Below, piece after piece: positions 50,784-60,452 of a DNA stretch of 64,000 bases. Source of the stretch: RGIG8745 sp045576655 (GTDB lineage: Bacteria > Bacteroidota > Bacteroidia > Bacteroidales > Bacteroidaceae). A program made the translations under genes and the position numbers. The number at the start of each line of letters is the position of its first letter. Within the stretch, counting starts at the first letter, position 1. The notes beneath the pieces were generated by a model. That model saw only the letters and a program-made list of their open reading frames with translations. It was not told the DNA's origin and ran no database searches. The stretch is from contig JAZNGW010000044.1 in the NCBI GenBank assembly GCA_045576655.1, forward strand, positions 33,671 to 97,670. The letters run 5' to 3'.

Positions 50784-53700
50784 ATGATACGCTTCCTCCT
50801 TCGCCGTCCCATTGCCGTATTTATGGCATTTACAGCCTGCTTCATAGTGGGTATGGTAACGTATAACACATTGCCCGTATCGTTGTTGCCCGATATTGCC
50901 ATTCCCGAGATTACAGTACAGGTAACGGGTGAGAACACATCGGCACGTGAATTGGAAAACACAGTTATGCGTACCCTGCTTTCACAGTTGATGCAGGTGG
51001 GACGGCTTGAGGATTTGCGTAGTGAGACACGTGACGGCTCGGGCATTGTGCGTATGCGTTTCGAGCATGGCACGAATACCGACCTCGCATTCATTGAGGT
51101 AAACGAGAAGATAGACGTTGCAATGAGCTATCTGCCCAAGAGCACCGCACGCCCTCGTGTAATAAAAGCAAGTGCAACGGATATTCCTGTACTTTATCTC
51201 AATCTCACATTAAAAGATGACAAAGCCGATGCCCCTGATGCAGAGGAGCGTTTCCTTGAACTCTGCGACTTTGCCGAGAATGTAGTGCGCCGCCGCTTGG
51301 AGCAGTTGCAGGAGGTAGCAATGGTGGATATCTCCGGATTGACACACAAACAGGTGCAGATAGTACCTAAATACTCCAAGATGGAGGCATTGGGAGTAAC
51401 TGTTCAAGATATTGAAAATGCACTTGCAAACAGCAATGTCGAGCCGGGCAGTATGACGGTGAGAGAAGGATACTATGAGTATAACATTCGTTTCTCTACC
51501 GTGGTGCGCACTGTAGAGGATATAGAGAATATCCCTCTCAGACACGATGGACGCATAATGCAGATGAAAGAGCTTGCCGACATACGCATTGTGCCGACAA
51601 CGGAAACCGGACTCACACAATATAACGGCAAGCGCAGCGTAAGCCTTGCAATAATAAAGCAGGCCGACGAGAATATGGAGCGTATGAAAGCAGCACTCAA
51701 CGGAACAGTGCGCTCGCTCGAATATGCCAATCCCGATATAAGTTTCAATGTCAGCCGTAATCAGACAGAACTGCTCGATTACACACTCACCAATCTGCAG
51801 CAGAACCTTACGCTTGGTTTTCTCTTTATATTGATTGTTGCCGTACTGTTTATGGGCGGTGTGCGTTCGCCTGTGGTAATCGGTATCTGTATGGTAGTGG
51901 CAATAGTCATCAGTTTTATATTCTTCTACCTGTTTGGTATGTCACTCAATATCATATCTCTTTCGGGTCTTATTCTTGCCGAAGGTATGATGATAGACAA
52001 TGCCATAATTGTAACGGAGAATATCACACAGTATCGGGATATGGGCTATAGCGTAGATGATGCCTGTAACAGAGGTACAAACGAAGTGATTACCCCGATG
52101 CTCTCATCATCACTCACCACAATCGCAGTATTCTTTCCATTGGTATTCATCAGCGGAATAGCAGGAGCAATATTCTACGACGAGGCTTTTTCGGTAACGG
52201 TGGGACTTATCGCATCATATATCACCGGAATTATCCTGTTACCTGTACTCTATAAGATTGTATTTAGTGCCAAGGTTCCCGAGTGGATAAATAAACGCCT
52301 GCATACAAATAAAATTACTAATAAAATAAACAAGACCGGCAGTATCAATCTGAATACCCCCTTGCAACGTTTCTATGACAAAGGAATTGAATGGGTATTT
52401 TCTCATAAGGCAATGACTGTAATATTCACGTTGCTTTCAATTCCTCTATGCGTGCTTATGTTCAATGTGTTGCCAAAAGAGCGTATGCCACAGACAAGCC
52501 GTACCGAGCTGTCTGTATATATCGATTGGAACGAAAATATACACCTTGATGACAATCGCGAACGTATGGAGGAGTTAGAGGCTTTTTGCACCGAATACAC
52601 CGAGGAGAGCAGCATGCACATAGGCATACAGCAGTATCTCTTGGAAAAGAGCCTTGTATCTACAACCGAGGCAGAACTCTACCTGCGTACTGCAACAACC
52701 GAGCAGTTGGAACGATTGCAACAAGCGTTGCAAAAAAAACTGTCGGAGAAATATCCTATTGCAACAGTAAGTTTCAAAGAGCCCGAAAATGTGTTCGAGC
52801 GTATCTTCGACACTAATGAACCCGAACTTGTCGTGGAACTGTATAACAAAGACAAAGAGAAACAGAATGATATAGCATTGTTGCGTGAGATGGAGAGCAA
52901 TATAAACGATATTGCAGGGGAAAAAGCCACAGCCCCGGCCACCGGACAGCAGATAAACCTTACCATCGACCGTGAACGCCTGCTTATGTACGGCGTTACC
53001 TACAACGAAATAACCAACCTGCTAAAGACCGCGTTACGCGATAACAAGATTGCGACACTGCGCTCGTTTCAGGACTATCTGCCCATAACAGTTGCAGGCG
53101 GTGAGCAGACTTTAGAGGGGATACTCAACCGCACGTTTGTAACAATCCCCGCAACCGATGGCAGCAAGAACAGACATCAAGTGCCATTGCGTGCCTTTGT
53201 AAAACAGTCGTTCGGTGAGGACCTGAAAACCATTACTGCAGGAACAGCTGGAGAGTACGTGCCTTATACTTTTGCCGAAACAAAGAACGCAAAAGAGATT
53301 ACAAACAACATAAAAGAGGCTATGCGTGGCAACAGCGACAACTGGGAAGCCGGTTTCTCGGGTGCATTCTTCTCAAGCAACAAGATGATAAACGAACTTG
53401 TTGTGGTACTCTTCATCTCCCTGCTGCTGATGTACTTCATCCTCACATCACAGTTCGGCAGTTTTCTGCAACCGCTTATAGTGCTTGCCGAAATACCAAT
53501 TGATGTGGGATTTGCATTGGTTATTATGAGTATGCTTGGCATAAGCCTTAACCTGATGAGTGCAATAGGTATAGTTGTAAGCTGCGGTATTATCATCAAC
53601 GACTCAATCCTTAAATTGGATATGATAAATGTGCTTCGTAACGAAGGCGCTCCACTGCTTGAGGCAATACATACAGCCGGCAGCCGTCGTTTGCGTTCAA

Positions 53701-53909
53701 TCGTGATGACCTCGCTCACCACAATACTTGCAATGGTACCGTTGCTCTTCACACACGACTTCGGCTCGGAACTGCAAAAGCCGCTTGCCATAGCAATGAT
53801 AGCCACAATGACAGTGGGAACACTTGTGAGCCTTTTTGTAATCCCACTCATTTATTGGTTCATATACCGTAACAAACCGATTACAGTGCAATATAAACAT
53901 ATATTATGA
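50784..53909 (+). CDS. RND-family permease of the NVEALA island (1)
   Basis: 1041 aa with the twelve-helix RND layout; the ATG at 50784 gives the usual start MIRFLLRRPIAVFMAF. Helix 4 reads GMMIDNAIIVTENI: one aspartate is kept and the second is Asn. Helix 10 reads GIVVSCGIIINDSIL, without the lysine of HAE1 drug pumps. The proton path therefore differs from that of the pump at 11.7 kb. Its stop overlaps the start of the TolC-like gene (ATGA). The setting suggests export of a peptide-type or redox-linked substrate rather than drugs. Confidence 0.9.
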   Translation: MIRFLLRRPIAVFMAFTACFIVGMVTYNTLPVSLLPDIAIPEITVQVTGENTSARELENTVMRTLLSQLMQVGRLEDLRSETRDGSGIVRMRFEHGTNTDLAFIEVNEKIDVAMSYLPKSTARPRVIKASATDIPVLYLNLTLKDDKADAPDAEERFLELCDFAENVVRRRLEQLQEVAMVDISGLTHKQVQIVPKYSKMEALGVTVQDIENALANSNVEPGSMTVREGYYEYNIRFSTVVRTVEDIENIPLRHDGRIMQMKELADIRIVPTTETGLTQYNGKRSVSLAIIKQADENMERMKAALNGTVRSLEYANPDISFNVSRNQTELLDYTLTNLQQNLTLGFLFILIVAVLFMGGVRSPVVIGICMVVAIVISFIFFYLFGMSLNIISLSGLILAEGMMIDNAIIVTENITQYRDMGYSVDDACNRGTNEVITPMLSSSLTTIAVFFPLVFISGIAGAIFYDEAFSVTVGLIASYITGIILLPVLYKIVFSAKVPEWINKRLHTNKITNKINKTGSINLNTPLQRFYDKGIEWVFSHKAMTVIFTLLSIPLCVLMFNVLPKERMPQTSRTELSVYIDWNENIHLDDNRERMEELEAFCTEYTEESSMHIGIQQYLLEKSLVSTTEAELYLRTATTEQLERLQQALQKKLSEKYPIATVSFKEPENVFERIFDTNEPELVVELYNKDKEKQNDIALLREMESNINDIAGEKATAPATGQQINLTIDRERLLMYGVTYNEITNLLKTALRDNKIATLRSFQDYLPITVAGGEQTLEGILNRTFVTIPATDGSKNRHQVPLRAFVKQSFGEDLKTITAGTAGEYVPYTFAETKNAKEITNNIKEAMRGNSDNWEAGFSGAFFSSNKMINELVVVLFISLLLMYFILTSQFGSFLQPLIVLAEIPIDVGFALVIMSMLGISLNLMSAIGIVVSCGIIINDSILKLDMINVLRNEGAPLLEAIHTAGSRRLRSIVMTSLTTILAMVPLLFTHDFGSELQKPLAIAMIATMTVGTLVSLFVIPLIYWFIYRNKPITVQYKHIL

Positions 53910-55384
53910 AAGCTATTATAAGATATACAACACTTGCAATATTGCTCCTCGCTACAGGTGTAAACGCACAGGAGATACGTCTCACACTCAACGATGCAAT
54001 AACAATGGCTGCCGACAGCTCTCTATCGACAGTAAAGGCAAAGCGTTCCTATCAGTCGGGCTATTGGGAATATCGCGCATATAAGGCTGCACGCCTGCCG
54101 AGCCTGATGCTCAATCTCACCCCCGCGCAATATAACCGTAACATAGTGCAACGATACGACTCGGAGAACGACCGCGACGTGTTCCGCACACAGCAGTCCT
54201 ACTATGCTTCGGGAGGTTTTTCCATTGTACAGAATGTGGATTGGACAGGAGGTACACTTTATCTTAATTCGAGCCTCGATTTCTTGCGCAGCTTCGGCGA
54301 TGATGCCTACTCGCAGTTCAGTTCTGTTCCTTTCAGAATCGGTTACTCACAGAGCCTTATTGGATATAACCAATTCAAATGGGACAAGCTCATAGAACCG
54401 TTGAAATATGAGAAGAAGAAAAAAGAACTCACATATAATATGGAGCAAATCTCGGAAGAGGCCATTATCTACTTCTTCTCGCTTGCACAGGCACAGGCAG
54501 AATATGACCTTGCCGTGAAAAACCTTGCTTCGTGCGACACTCTGTATAAAATAGGATGCGACCGCCATAAGATTGCAGCAATATCAAAAGCAGACCTTCA
54601 GACACTTAAACTTGATGTGATAAATGCAAATAACACACTAAAGAACAGTGAAATATCTTTGCGTAGAGCAATGTTCCAGTTGGCGTCATTCCTGAATATG
54701 GACAAGGAGCAGAAACTCAGAATTGAACTCCCCGAAAGACCAAGGCTGTTTACAATATCCGCATCCAAAGCATTGATGTATGCACGCGAAAATAATCCCG
54801 AGTTTCTCACACTCAAGCAGAATATACTTGAAAGCCGTCAGGCTGTAGATAGAACAAAGAAAGAGAGCGGAATAAATGCTTCACTCAATGCAAGCATCGG
54901 TTTCAACCAGGTCGGCAGTGAATTTAACCAAGTGTGGAGAAATCTGTTACAGCAGGATATGGTATCGGTGAGCCTCTCTATCCCAATACTCGATTGGGGT
55001 GTACGCAAGGGCAAATACAATATGGCAAAGAATAATCTCAATGTTGTAGAAATATCTTCGCGTCAAACGGAGCAACAGATTGAAGAGGAGGTAATAATGA
55101 CTGTAAATGACTTCAATGTGCAGGGTGGAATGATTGAGAGTGCCGAGGAAGCTCGCCTGCTGGCAGAATCGGCATACGAAGATACCCGTATGCGCTTTAT
55201 CATAGGCAAGTCCGACATTAACAGCCTCTCAATGGCTGTGACACGCAAAGACACAGCCGAAAAGAACTACATATCTGCTTTGCGTAACTATTGGCTCAGT
55301 TACTACAAGATACGTCGCTTGACAATGTACGATTTTGTAAACGAAAGTGTGATAGACACGGGAAATGATATTATTAGGGAATAA
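53906..55384 (+). CDS. TolC-family outer-membrane channel of the NVEALA island
   Basis: 492 aa, slightly longer than the 14.8-kb relative. The signal peptide ends near TGVNAQ (about residue 22). Two outer-membrane efflux repeats cover about 25-260 and 280-480. It is coupled by a 4-bp overlap to the RND permease. It is the last gene before the small-RNA locus and the only TolC-like protein of the island, so it may serve both RND permeases. Confidence 0.9.
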   Translation: MKAIIRYTTLAILLLATGVNAQEIRLTLNDAITMAADSSLSTVKAKRSYQSGYWEYRAYKAARLPSLMLNLTPAQYNRNIVQRYDSENDRDVFRTQQSYYASGGFSIVQNVDWTGGTLYLNSSLDFLRSFGDDAYSQFSSVPFRIGYSQSLIGYNQFKWDKLIEPLKYEKKKKELTYNMEQISEEAIIYFFSLAQAQAEYDLAVKNLASCDTLYKIGCDRHKIAAISKADLQTLKLDVINANNTLKNSEISLRRAMFQLASFLNMDKEQKLRIELPERPRLFTISASKALMYARENNPEFLTLKQNILESRQAVDRTKKESGINASLNASIGFNQVGSEFNQVWRNLLQQDMVSVSLSIPILDWGVRKGKYNMAKNNLNVVEISSRQTEQQIEEEVIMTVNDFNVQGGMIESAEEARLLAESAYEDTRMRFIIGKSDINSLSMAVTRKDTAEKNYISALRNYWLSYYKIRRLTMYDFVNESVIDTGNDIIRE

Positions 55385-55419
55385 GAAGAATTTTCTTCAT
55401 AACAACAAAAGTCTTAATT

Positions 55420-55507
55420 GAGAGAAAAGGGGACGGGAAGCACACCTCTAATCAAAAGCCTTCCCATCCCCGACACTCTCCCCCTTAAAAAGAAAGGAGG
55501 TGAAAAG
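55420..55507 (-). ncRNA. Candidate small RNA 1 with a 16S anti-SD mimic
   Basis: Predicted minus-strand RNA of about 88 nt. The 5' part carries UCACCUCCUUUCU (complement of 55491-55503), identical to the 3' tail of Bacteroidetes 16S rRNA. Then comes a 12-bp hairpin with one wobble (55429-55440 with 55460-55471) followed by UUUUCUCUC; GAGAG before the stem can pair with that CUCUC. The promoter is at 55513-55542. A paralogue with the same layout is at 63141-63226. Differences in the stems preserve pairing. It is antisense to the gap between the TolC-like gene and NVEALA peptide 2. Confidence 0.65.
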
Positions 55508-55512
55508 TGGTA

Positions 55513-55542
55513 CAAAAGTAAAGAATATTATTGAGAATACAA
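55513..55542 (-). promoter_or_regulatory. Promoter of candidate small RNA 1
   Basis: On the minus strand: TTG (55542-55540), exactly 19 bp, then TACTTTTG (55520-55513). The same elements and spacing occur at 63232-63261. Confidence 0.75.
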
Positions 55543-55648
55543 TACATAGGATACTATGATTTTGCAAACGAGTTTTGAGTGTCGTTGCTCGTTAACAGGA
55601 AAGAAAAAGGCACAAACACAAAATATTAACAATTTAAATTGAAATACA
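55543..55648 (+). promoter_or_regulatory. Conserved leader of NVEALA peptide 2
   Basis: This non-coding stretch aligns with 63262-63366. Shared parts are ACATAGGATACTATGAT, with the dyad CATAG-GATA-CTATG, then GCGAGTTT or ACGAGTTT, GTGTC, GCTCGTT and CACAAA. A small stem (GTGTC with GGCAC) is preserved by base changes against the other copy (GTGTCAGT with ACTGACAC). It probably holds the promoter and 5' UTR of the peptide gene; no consensus -7 box is clear. Confidence 0.5.
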
Positions 55649-55996
55649 ATGAAGAAATTATTTAGTATAATGGCTGTTGCAGCCACATTGTTTGTAGGTT
55701 ACAGTGCTTATAACACACACTGCAATAATGAAAGTTCTGATATTTCGTTGATGAATGTAGAGGCATTAGCTCAAAGTGGAGATGTAGTTGAATGGTGGGA
55801 TTTTTTTAATAATTACGAAATAGAAGAACGTATTCCTATAAATACAACAACTTGCTCTAATGGAAAGTTTAGTTATAAAGGAATCACGGTTTCTATCGGT
55901 TCGTGTGGCAAATATACCTATGCAGTAATACACAACTGTTATGATGGCGGTAAAAGAGACGAATGTACAAGTTCTCATGTAGCTTATTATATCTAA
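55649..55996 (+). CDS. NVEALA-family peptide 2
   Basis: 115 aa. The leader MKKLFSIMAVAATLFVGYSA is nearly identical to that of peptide 3. NVEALA is at 36-41. The core after it has four cysteines (TTTCSN, GSCGK, HNCYD, DECTS), enough for two disulfides. The function is not established. It is followed by a hairpin and then a propeller lipoprotein gene, the same order as at 63.4 kb. Confidence 0.9.
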   Translation: MKKLFSIMAVAATLFVGYSAYNTHCNNESSDISLMNVEALAQSGDVVEWWDFFNNYEIEERIPINTTTCSNGKFSYKGITVSIGSCGKYTYAVIHNCYDGGKRDECTSSHVAYYI

Positions 55997-56012
55997 TCTA
56001 AATCTTATTTTA

Positions 56013-56069
56013 AATGGTGGCTGATTTATATTTATAATATCAATAAAGTATTGTAAATCAGTCACCATT
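56013..56069 (+). terminator. Hairpin between NVEALA peptide 2 and the propeller gene
   Basis: A 16-bp stem with one wobble (56013-56028 with 56054-56069) and a 25-nt AT-rich loop. There is no T run after it, so it may be a partial terminator, an mRNA-stabilising 3' end, or a processing site. Confidence 0.65.
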
Positions 56070-56105
56070 AAGGAAAATATTAATTACTAACTATACAAGC
56101 ATAGT

Positions 56106-57293
56106 ATGAAAAAAATATTATTTCTCCATATTTTATTAATCTGTTTTACATCATGTTCTAATAAAAGGAATGAACATTTAATTGAGGTTCAAGACTATAA
56201 CAATATTAAACCTGCAACTAAGACAATTGATATAGAAATAAATAAATCTAATCACAGACTTTTGAGTGATCTTATAAAAGATATTAAATATATAGAACTC
56301 CAGGAAACAGAAGATGCATTTATGTACCCCATTAAGAATGTCAAGATTATTGATAGTTTAATTTATATTCAGGATACAGAGGATCAACTCAAATGTTTTA
56401 ACTTTGATGGTAAATTTATAAGAAATGCTTATAAAAAAGGAAATGGACCAGACGAGGTTATACGGCTGTATGATTTTGATGTGGATGATAAATATTTATA
56501 TATATTAGATGGAACCTCATCAGTAATTTTGAAATATACTCATACTGGGGTTTTTATTAACCGACAACAACTAGGTTTTCGTGCAATACGTTTCAAACGT
56601 ATGATGGATGGTAATTATTTGTTTGAATTAGCACCATATACATTAAACAAAGAAGATGAGTCATACACAATTGCAATAACAGATAGTGCTTTTTTTATAA
56701 AAGATAAATTTCTTAACAGAACTGATAATGCTTTAATCACGAGAACACCTTATTTTGAAAATCAAACAGATTCAAAATATTTTTCACCCATATATGGACG
56801 AAGTATATATCAAATAGAAGGTGATAGTCTATTTATGAAATATTATCTAAACTTTGAAACCCCTTACCAAGAACTCAATAAAAAAATTGATGATAGCTCA
56901 AAAATGCAAAATAATGGATTGTTTTATACATATGACAACCCTATGCATAACAAAAGTTATCTAATACAAAATTTTGTTCTTTCAAAGGAAAATATGGGAT
57001 TACTTGTTCTAGAATTATCAACAGGGAAACACCTCTTTGTAAGAAACATTGAGAATGATATGGACGATGTTTATAATTTTGATTTTATTCAAACTAAATT
57101 CTATGATATAAGAACAGACTATTTTGTTTCTTCTGCAAATGTTTATTATACAGAATTTCATTCAAATGAGGAGATAATAAAAGCAAGAGAACATTTAAAT
57201 GATTCTATTGAAAAGATTGTAATAAAAGATGGAATTGAGAATAACAATCAAGTCCTTATGCTTTATCGTTTACATAATGACATAATAAAATAA
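56106..57293 (+). CDS. BF3164-like six-bladed beta-propeller lipoprotein
   Basis: 395 aa with lipobox FTSC (Cys17). Early strands KDIKYIELQETEDAFMYPI and the family signature YKKGNGPDEVIRLYDFDV are present. It is related to the products of 46225 and 63822. The two complete or started copies behind an NVEALA gene suggest a functional pairing, perhaps a receptor or anchor for the peptide (inference). It starts 36 bp after the hairpin and 5 bp before the second RND permease. Confidence 0.85.
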   Translation: MKKILFLHILLICFTSCSNKRNEHLIEVQDYNNIKPATKTIDIEINKSNHRLLSDLIKDIKYIELQETEDAFMYPIKNVKIIDSLIYIQDTEDQLKCFNFDGKFIRNAYKKGNGPDEVIRLYDFDVDDKYLYILDGTSSVILKYTHTGVFINRQQLGFRAIRFKRMMDGNYLFELAPYTLNKEDESYTIAITDSAFFIKDKFLNRTDNALITRTPYFENQTDSKYFSPIYGRSIYQIEGDSLFMKYYLNFETPYQELNKKIDDSSKMQNNGLFYTYDNPMHNKSYLIQNFVLSKENMGLLVLELSTGKHLFVRNIENDMDDVYNFDFIQTKFYDIRTDYFVSSANVYYTEFHSNEEIIKAREHLNDSIEKIVIKDGIENNNQVLMLYRLHNDIIK

Positions 57294-57298
57294 CATAT

Positions 57299-60200
57299 AT
57301 GCAATACTCCGTCAATAGAACATCATTCGCAGTTATCGTCTCATTCCTATGTATAGCATTGGTTGGTGCGATAATGCTGCCGATGTTGACTGTGCGTCTG
57401 CATCCTCTCCGTTATAACCCATCGATAACGGTAAATTTCAGCCTGCCCGGCAGTTCGGCACGTGTGGTGGAGATGGAAGCAACATCAAAGCTCGAAGGGC
57501 TATTGGCACGAATGAAAGGGGTGAACTACATACAGTCGAGTTCCTCAAACGGAGGCGGCAGTATATGGGTATATCTTGACAAGCACGCCAATATAGATGC
57601 TCTACGATTGGAGGCATCGTCTATTGTTCGTCAGGCGTGGCCCGATTTACCGGATGGCACAAGCTACCCACAGGTTACGGTGAACACACCAAGTGAGGGA
57701 AAGTTAAGTCCGTTCCTGACATATACCATAAACGCACCCGAGACACCGGCAAGCATACAGCGGTATGCCGAGGAGTATATCCAACCGGTTTTGTCGCGTG
57801 TCAAGGGTGTGTACAAGGTTAGTGTAAGCGGAGCATCGCCAATGGAGTGGCGTTTGACATATAATCCGCAACAGTTGGAAACGCTTGGAATATCGTACGG
57901 TGATATTCAAAGTGCAATAAGTTCTTATTACGGGACGGAATTTATAGGCAAGGTGCGTGTGGAAGAGAGTGGTTGGCATCAGTTGGCTATTACCCCCGAA
58001 AAGAACATAGGCGACAAATTACCGCTTGAGCGTATGTTCGTAAAGAACAAAGATGGCAGGCTGTTGCGCGTTTCGGAACTTGTGAGTGTACTACACGTGG
58101 AGTCAGCTCCGCAAAGTTTCTATCGTATAAACGGACTGAATTCCATATACCTTTCAATCACAGCCGATGAGAATGCCAACCAGATTACTCTTGGTGAGGA
58201 GATAAAGAGCATGATGAAAGAGTTGGAGGCGGCTATGCCGAAAGGGTATGAGACACACATCGGCTATGATGCAACGGAATACATTGACAAAGAACTCGAT
58301 AAAATATATTTCCGCTGCGGATTGACGGTACTCATACTGCTGCTTTTTGTTCTGCTTATGACACGACAATGGAAATATACATTCCTTGTGGTAACAAGCC
58401 TTACTGTCAATCTGCTAATTGCGGTTGTCATTTATTACTTTGCAGGAATAGATATACAACTATATACCCTTGCCGGAATCACAATCTCGTTGAACCTGAT
58501 AATAGACAACACTATTGTGATGACCGACCATATTCTGCAACGCAAGAATATGAAAGCCTATCTTGCCATTCTTGCAGCAACACTTACCACGATTTGTGCA
58601 TTGGGTGTGGTGCTGTTCCTTGATGAAGGACTTAGAGCAAAACTACTTGATTTTGCCATTGTGGTTATAATAAACCTTGCAGTGTCGCTTGCTGTTGCCC
58701 TGTTCTTTGTTCCGGCGATGATGGATAGAATAGGACTGAAGAAACGCAAGGCACGAGGAAAGCGTGCAAAGAGGATGATTGTACACTTTACACGCATATA
58801 TGGTAAGATGATAGGCTTCACCTGCCGTCATAAAGTGTGGGCTTGCGTAATATTGGTACTCGTATTCGGGCTACCGGTGTTTCTTATTCCAGAAAAGATG
58901 GAGGACGACAAAGGGTGGCACAAATGGTATAACGAGACACTCGGTAGCGACTATTACAAAGAAAAGATTAAGCCGATAGTAAACACCGCGCTCGGCGGTA
59001 CGTGGCGTCTGTTTGTGGAGAAGGTGTATAATGGCAGTTACTTCGATGAGAAACACGAAACGGTGCTTCACGTAAATGCAACACTGCCCAATGGCAGCAC
59101 ATTGGAGCAGATGAACAACCTTATTGCACGCATGGAAGAGATACTGAAAGGATACAGCGAGATAAAGCAGTTCCATACGCAGGTACACAGTGCTTATCGT
59201 GCCTCTATCGACATATATTTCCACGAGGAGCATCAGTACAGCAGTTTCCCTTATCGCCTAAAATCAGAAATCACCTCGCGTGCCCTTGAACTTGGCGGCG
59301 GCAGTTGGAGCGTCTATGGATTGGAAGACCAGGGTTTCAACAACGATGTACGCGAAACAGCCGGTTCGTACAAGGTACGATTGAAAGGCTATAACTACGA
59401 CCAACTATATGAGTATGCCGAGACACTGAAAGACTCATTGCTTACACACCGTCGTGTACGTGATGTAGAGATTGCGGCACATTTCAAATGGTACAAAGAT
59501 GACTACCGCGAGTTCCTGTTCGATGTTTCCACAAAGCGTCTTGCCGAAGCAGACATTACACCAATGGAACTTTATAATTCAATGCGTGGAATATTTGCAC
59601 GTGATGTATCTTGTGGCAATCATCGTTCGGCCTACGGTACATACGAAGCCATACGACTATCCTCGTCGCAGGCCAACAAATATGATACGTGGCAACTATC
59701 CTATAACCCTTTGCAGAGCGGAGAAAAGGAGTTTAAACTATACTCGCTTGCCGATATCGGCATAACACCCCAAGCAGCGGAGGTGGTAAAATATAACCAG
59801 CGTTATGAATTGTGCCTGCAATATGAATATGTGGGTGCATATCGTATGGGTACAAAGATGCTTGAACGAGAACTTAAGAAATTCAACAAGTGGTTGCCTA
59901 CCGGTTATGAGGCTAATTCTGAAATGGGTGGTGGTTATTGGTCGAGTAAAGACAATAGCCAATATCTGTTGTTGTTGCTTATTGCTGCGGTAATATTTAT
60001 TGTAACGAGCATTCTGTTCAACTCGTTGAGAAAACCGTTTGCCATACTGTTTGTAATCCCCGTATCATTCATAGGCGTATTCCTCACATTCTGGCTCTTT
60101 GAATTGAATTTCGACCAAGGAGGATTTGCAGCGATGATTCTGCTATGCGGAATAACAGTAAACGCTGCCATATACCTGCTTGATGAATACGGCAACATAC

Positions 60201-60445
60201 GCGAAAAGTTCCCGCAGATGGACAGCATAAGAGCATACTTGAAAGCGTGGAATGTGAAGATAGTACCTATAATGCTTACCATTATTTCCACAATCCTCGG
60301 TTTTGTTCCATTCATAATAGGAAGTTCAAAAGAGGGATTCTGGTTCCCGTTGGCTGCCGGAACGATAGGAGGACTACTGATGTCCCTTGTAGGAATATTC
60401 ATATTTCTGCCGATATATGCCCTGAAGGTAAAAAAGAATAAATAA
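57299..60445 (+). CDS. RND-family permease of the NVEALA island (2)
   Basis: 1048 aa with twelve predicted helices and two large periplasmic domains. The N terminus MQYSVNRTSFAVIVSFLCIA lacks the positive start of most RND pumps. Helix 4 reads NLIIDNTIVMTDHI (a single aspartate) and helix 10 MILLCGITVNAAIYLLDEYG (no lysine), paralleling the other island permease. No second adaptor or TolC gene accompanies it, so it may share those at 49.7 and 53.9 kb, perhaps as a heteromeric partner. Confidence 0.88.
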   Translation: MQYSVNRTSFAVIVSFLCIALVGAIMLPMLTVRLHPLRYNPSITVNFSLPGSSARVVEMEATSKLEGLLARMKGVNYIQSSSSNGGGSIWVYLDKHANIDALRLEASSIVRQAWPDLPDGTSYPQVTVNTPSEGKLSPFLTYTINAPETPASIQRYAEEYIQPVLSRVKGVYKVSVSGASPMEWRLTYNPQQLETLGISYGDIQSAISSYYGTEFIGKVRVEESGWHQLAITPEKNIGDKLPLERMFVKNKDGRLLRVSELVSVLHVESAPQSFYRINGLNSIYLSITADENANQITLGEEIKSMMKELEAAMPKGYETHIGYDATEYIDKELDKIYFRCGLTVLILLLFVLLMTRQWKYTFLVVTSLTVNLLIAVVIYYFAGIDIQLYTLAGITISLNLIIDNTIVMTDHILQRKNMKAYLAILAATLTTICALGVVLFLDEGLRAKLLDFAIVVIINLAVSLAVALFFVPAMMDRIGLKKRKARGKRAKRMIVHFTRIYGKMIGFTCRHKVWACVILVLVFGLPVFLIPEKMEDDKGWHKWYNETLGSDYYKEKIKPIVNTALGGTWRLFVEKVYNGSYFDEKHETVLHVNATLPNGSTLEQMNNLIARMEEILKGYSEIKQFHTQVHSAYRASIDIYFHEEHQYSSFPYRLKSEITSRALELGGGSWSVYGLEDQGFNNDVRETAGSYKVRLKGYNYDQLYEYAETLKDSLLTHRRVRDVEIAAHFKWYKDDYREFLFDVSTKRLAEADITPMELYNSMRGIFARDVSCGNHRSAYGTYEAIRLSSSQANKYDTWQLSYNPLQSGEKEFKLYSLADIGITPQAAEVVKYNQRYELCLQYEYVGAYRMGTKMLERELKKFNKWLPTGYEANSEMGGGYWSSKDNSQYLLLLLIAAVIFIVTSILFNSLRKPFAILFVIPVSFIGVFLTFWLFELNFDQGGFAAMILLCGITVNAAIYLLDEYGNIREKFPQMDSIRAYLKAWNVKIVPIMLTIISTILGFVPFIIGSSKEGFWFPLAAGTIGGLLMSLVGIFIFLPIYALKVKKNK

Positions 60446-60452
60446 TAACACG

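Noticed and set aside
55491..55525. Shine-Dalgarno site with a short leader peptide on the plus strand (AGAAAGGAGGTGA followed by GTG or ATG)
   Set aside because: The short frames after the site at 55.5 and 63.2 kb are not conserved with each other and spacing to the start codon is poor, whereas the minus-strand promoter elements are conserved exactly.
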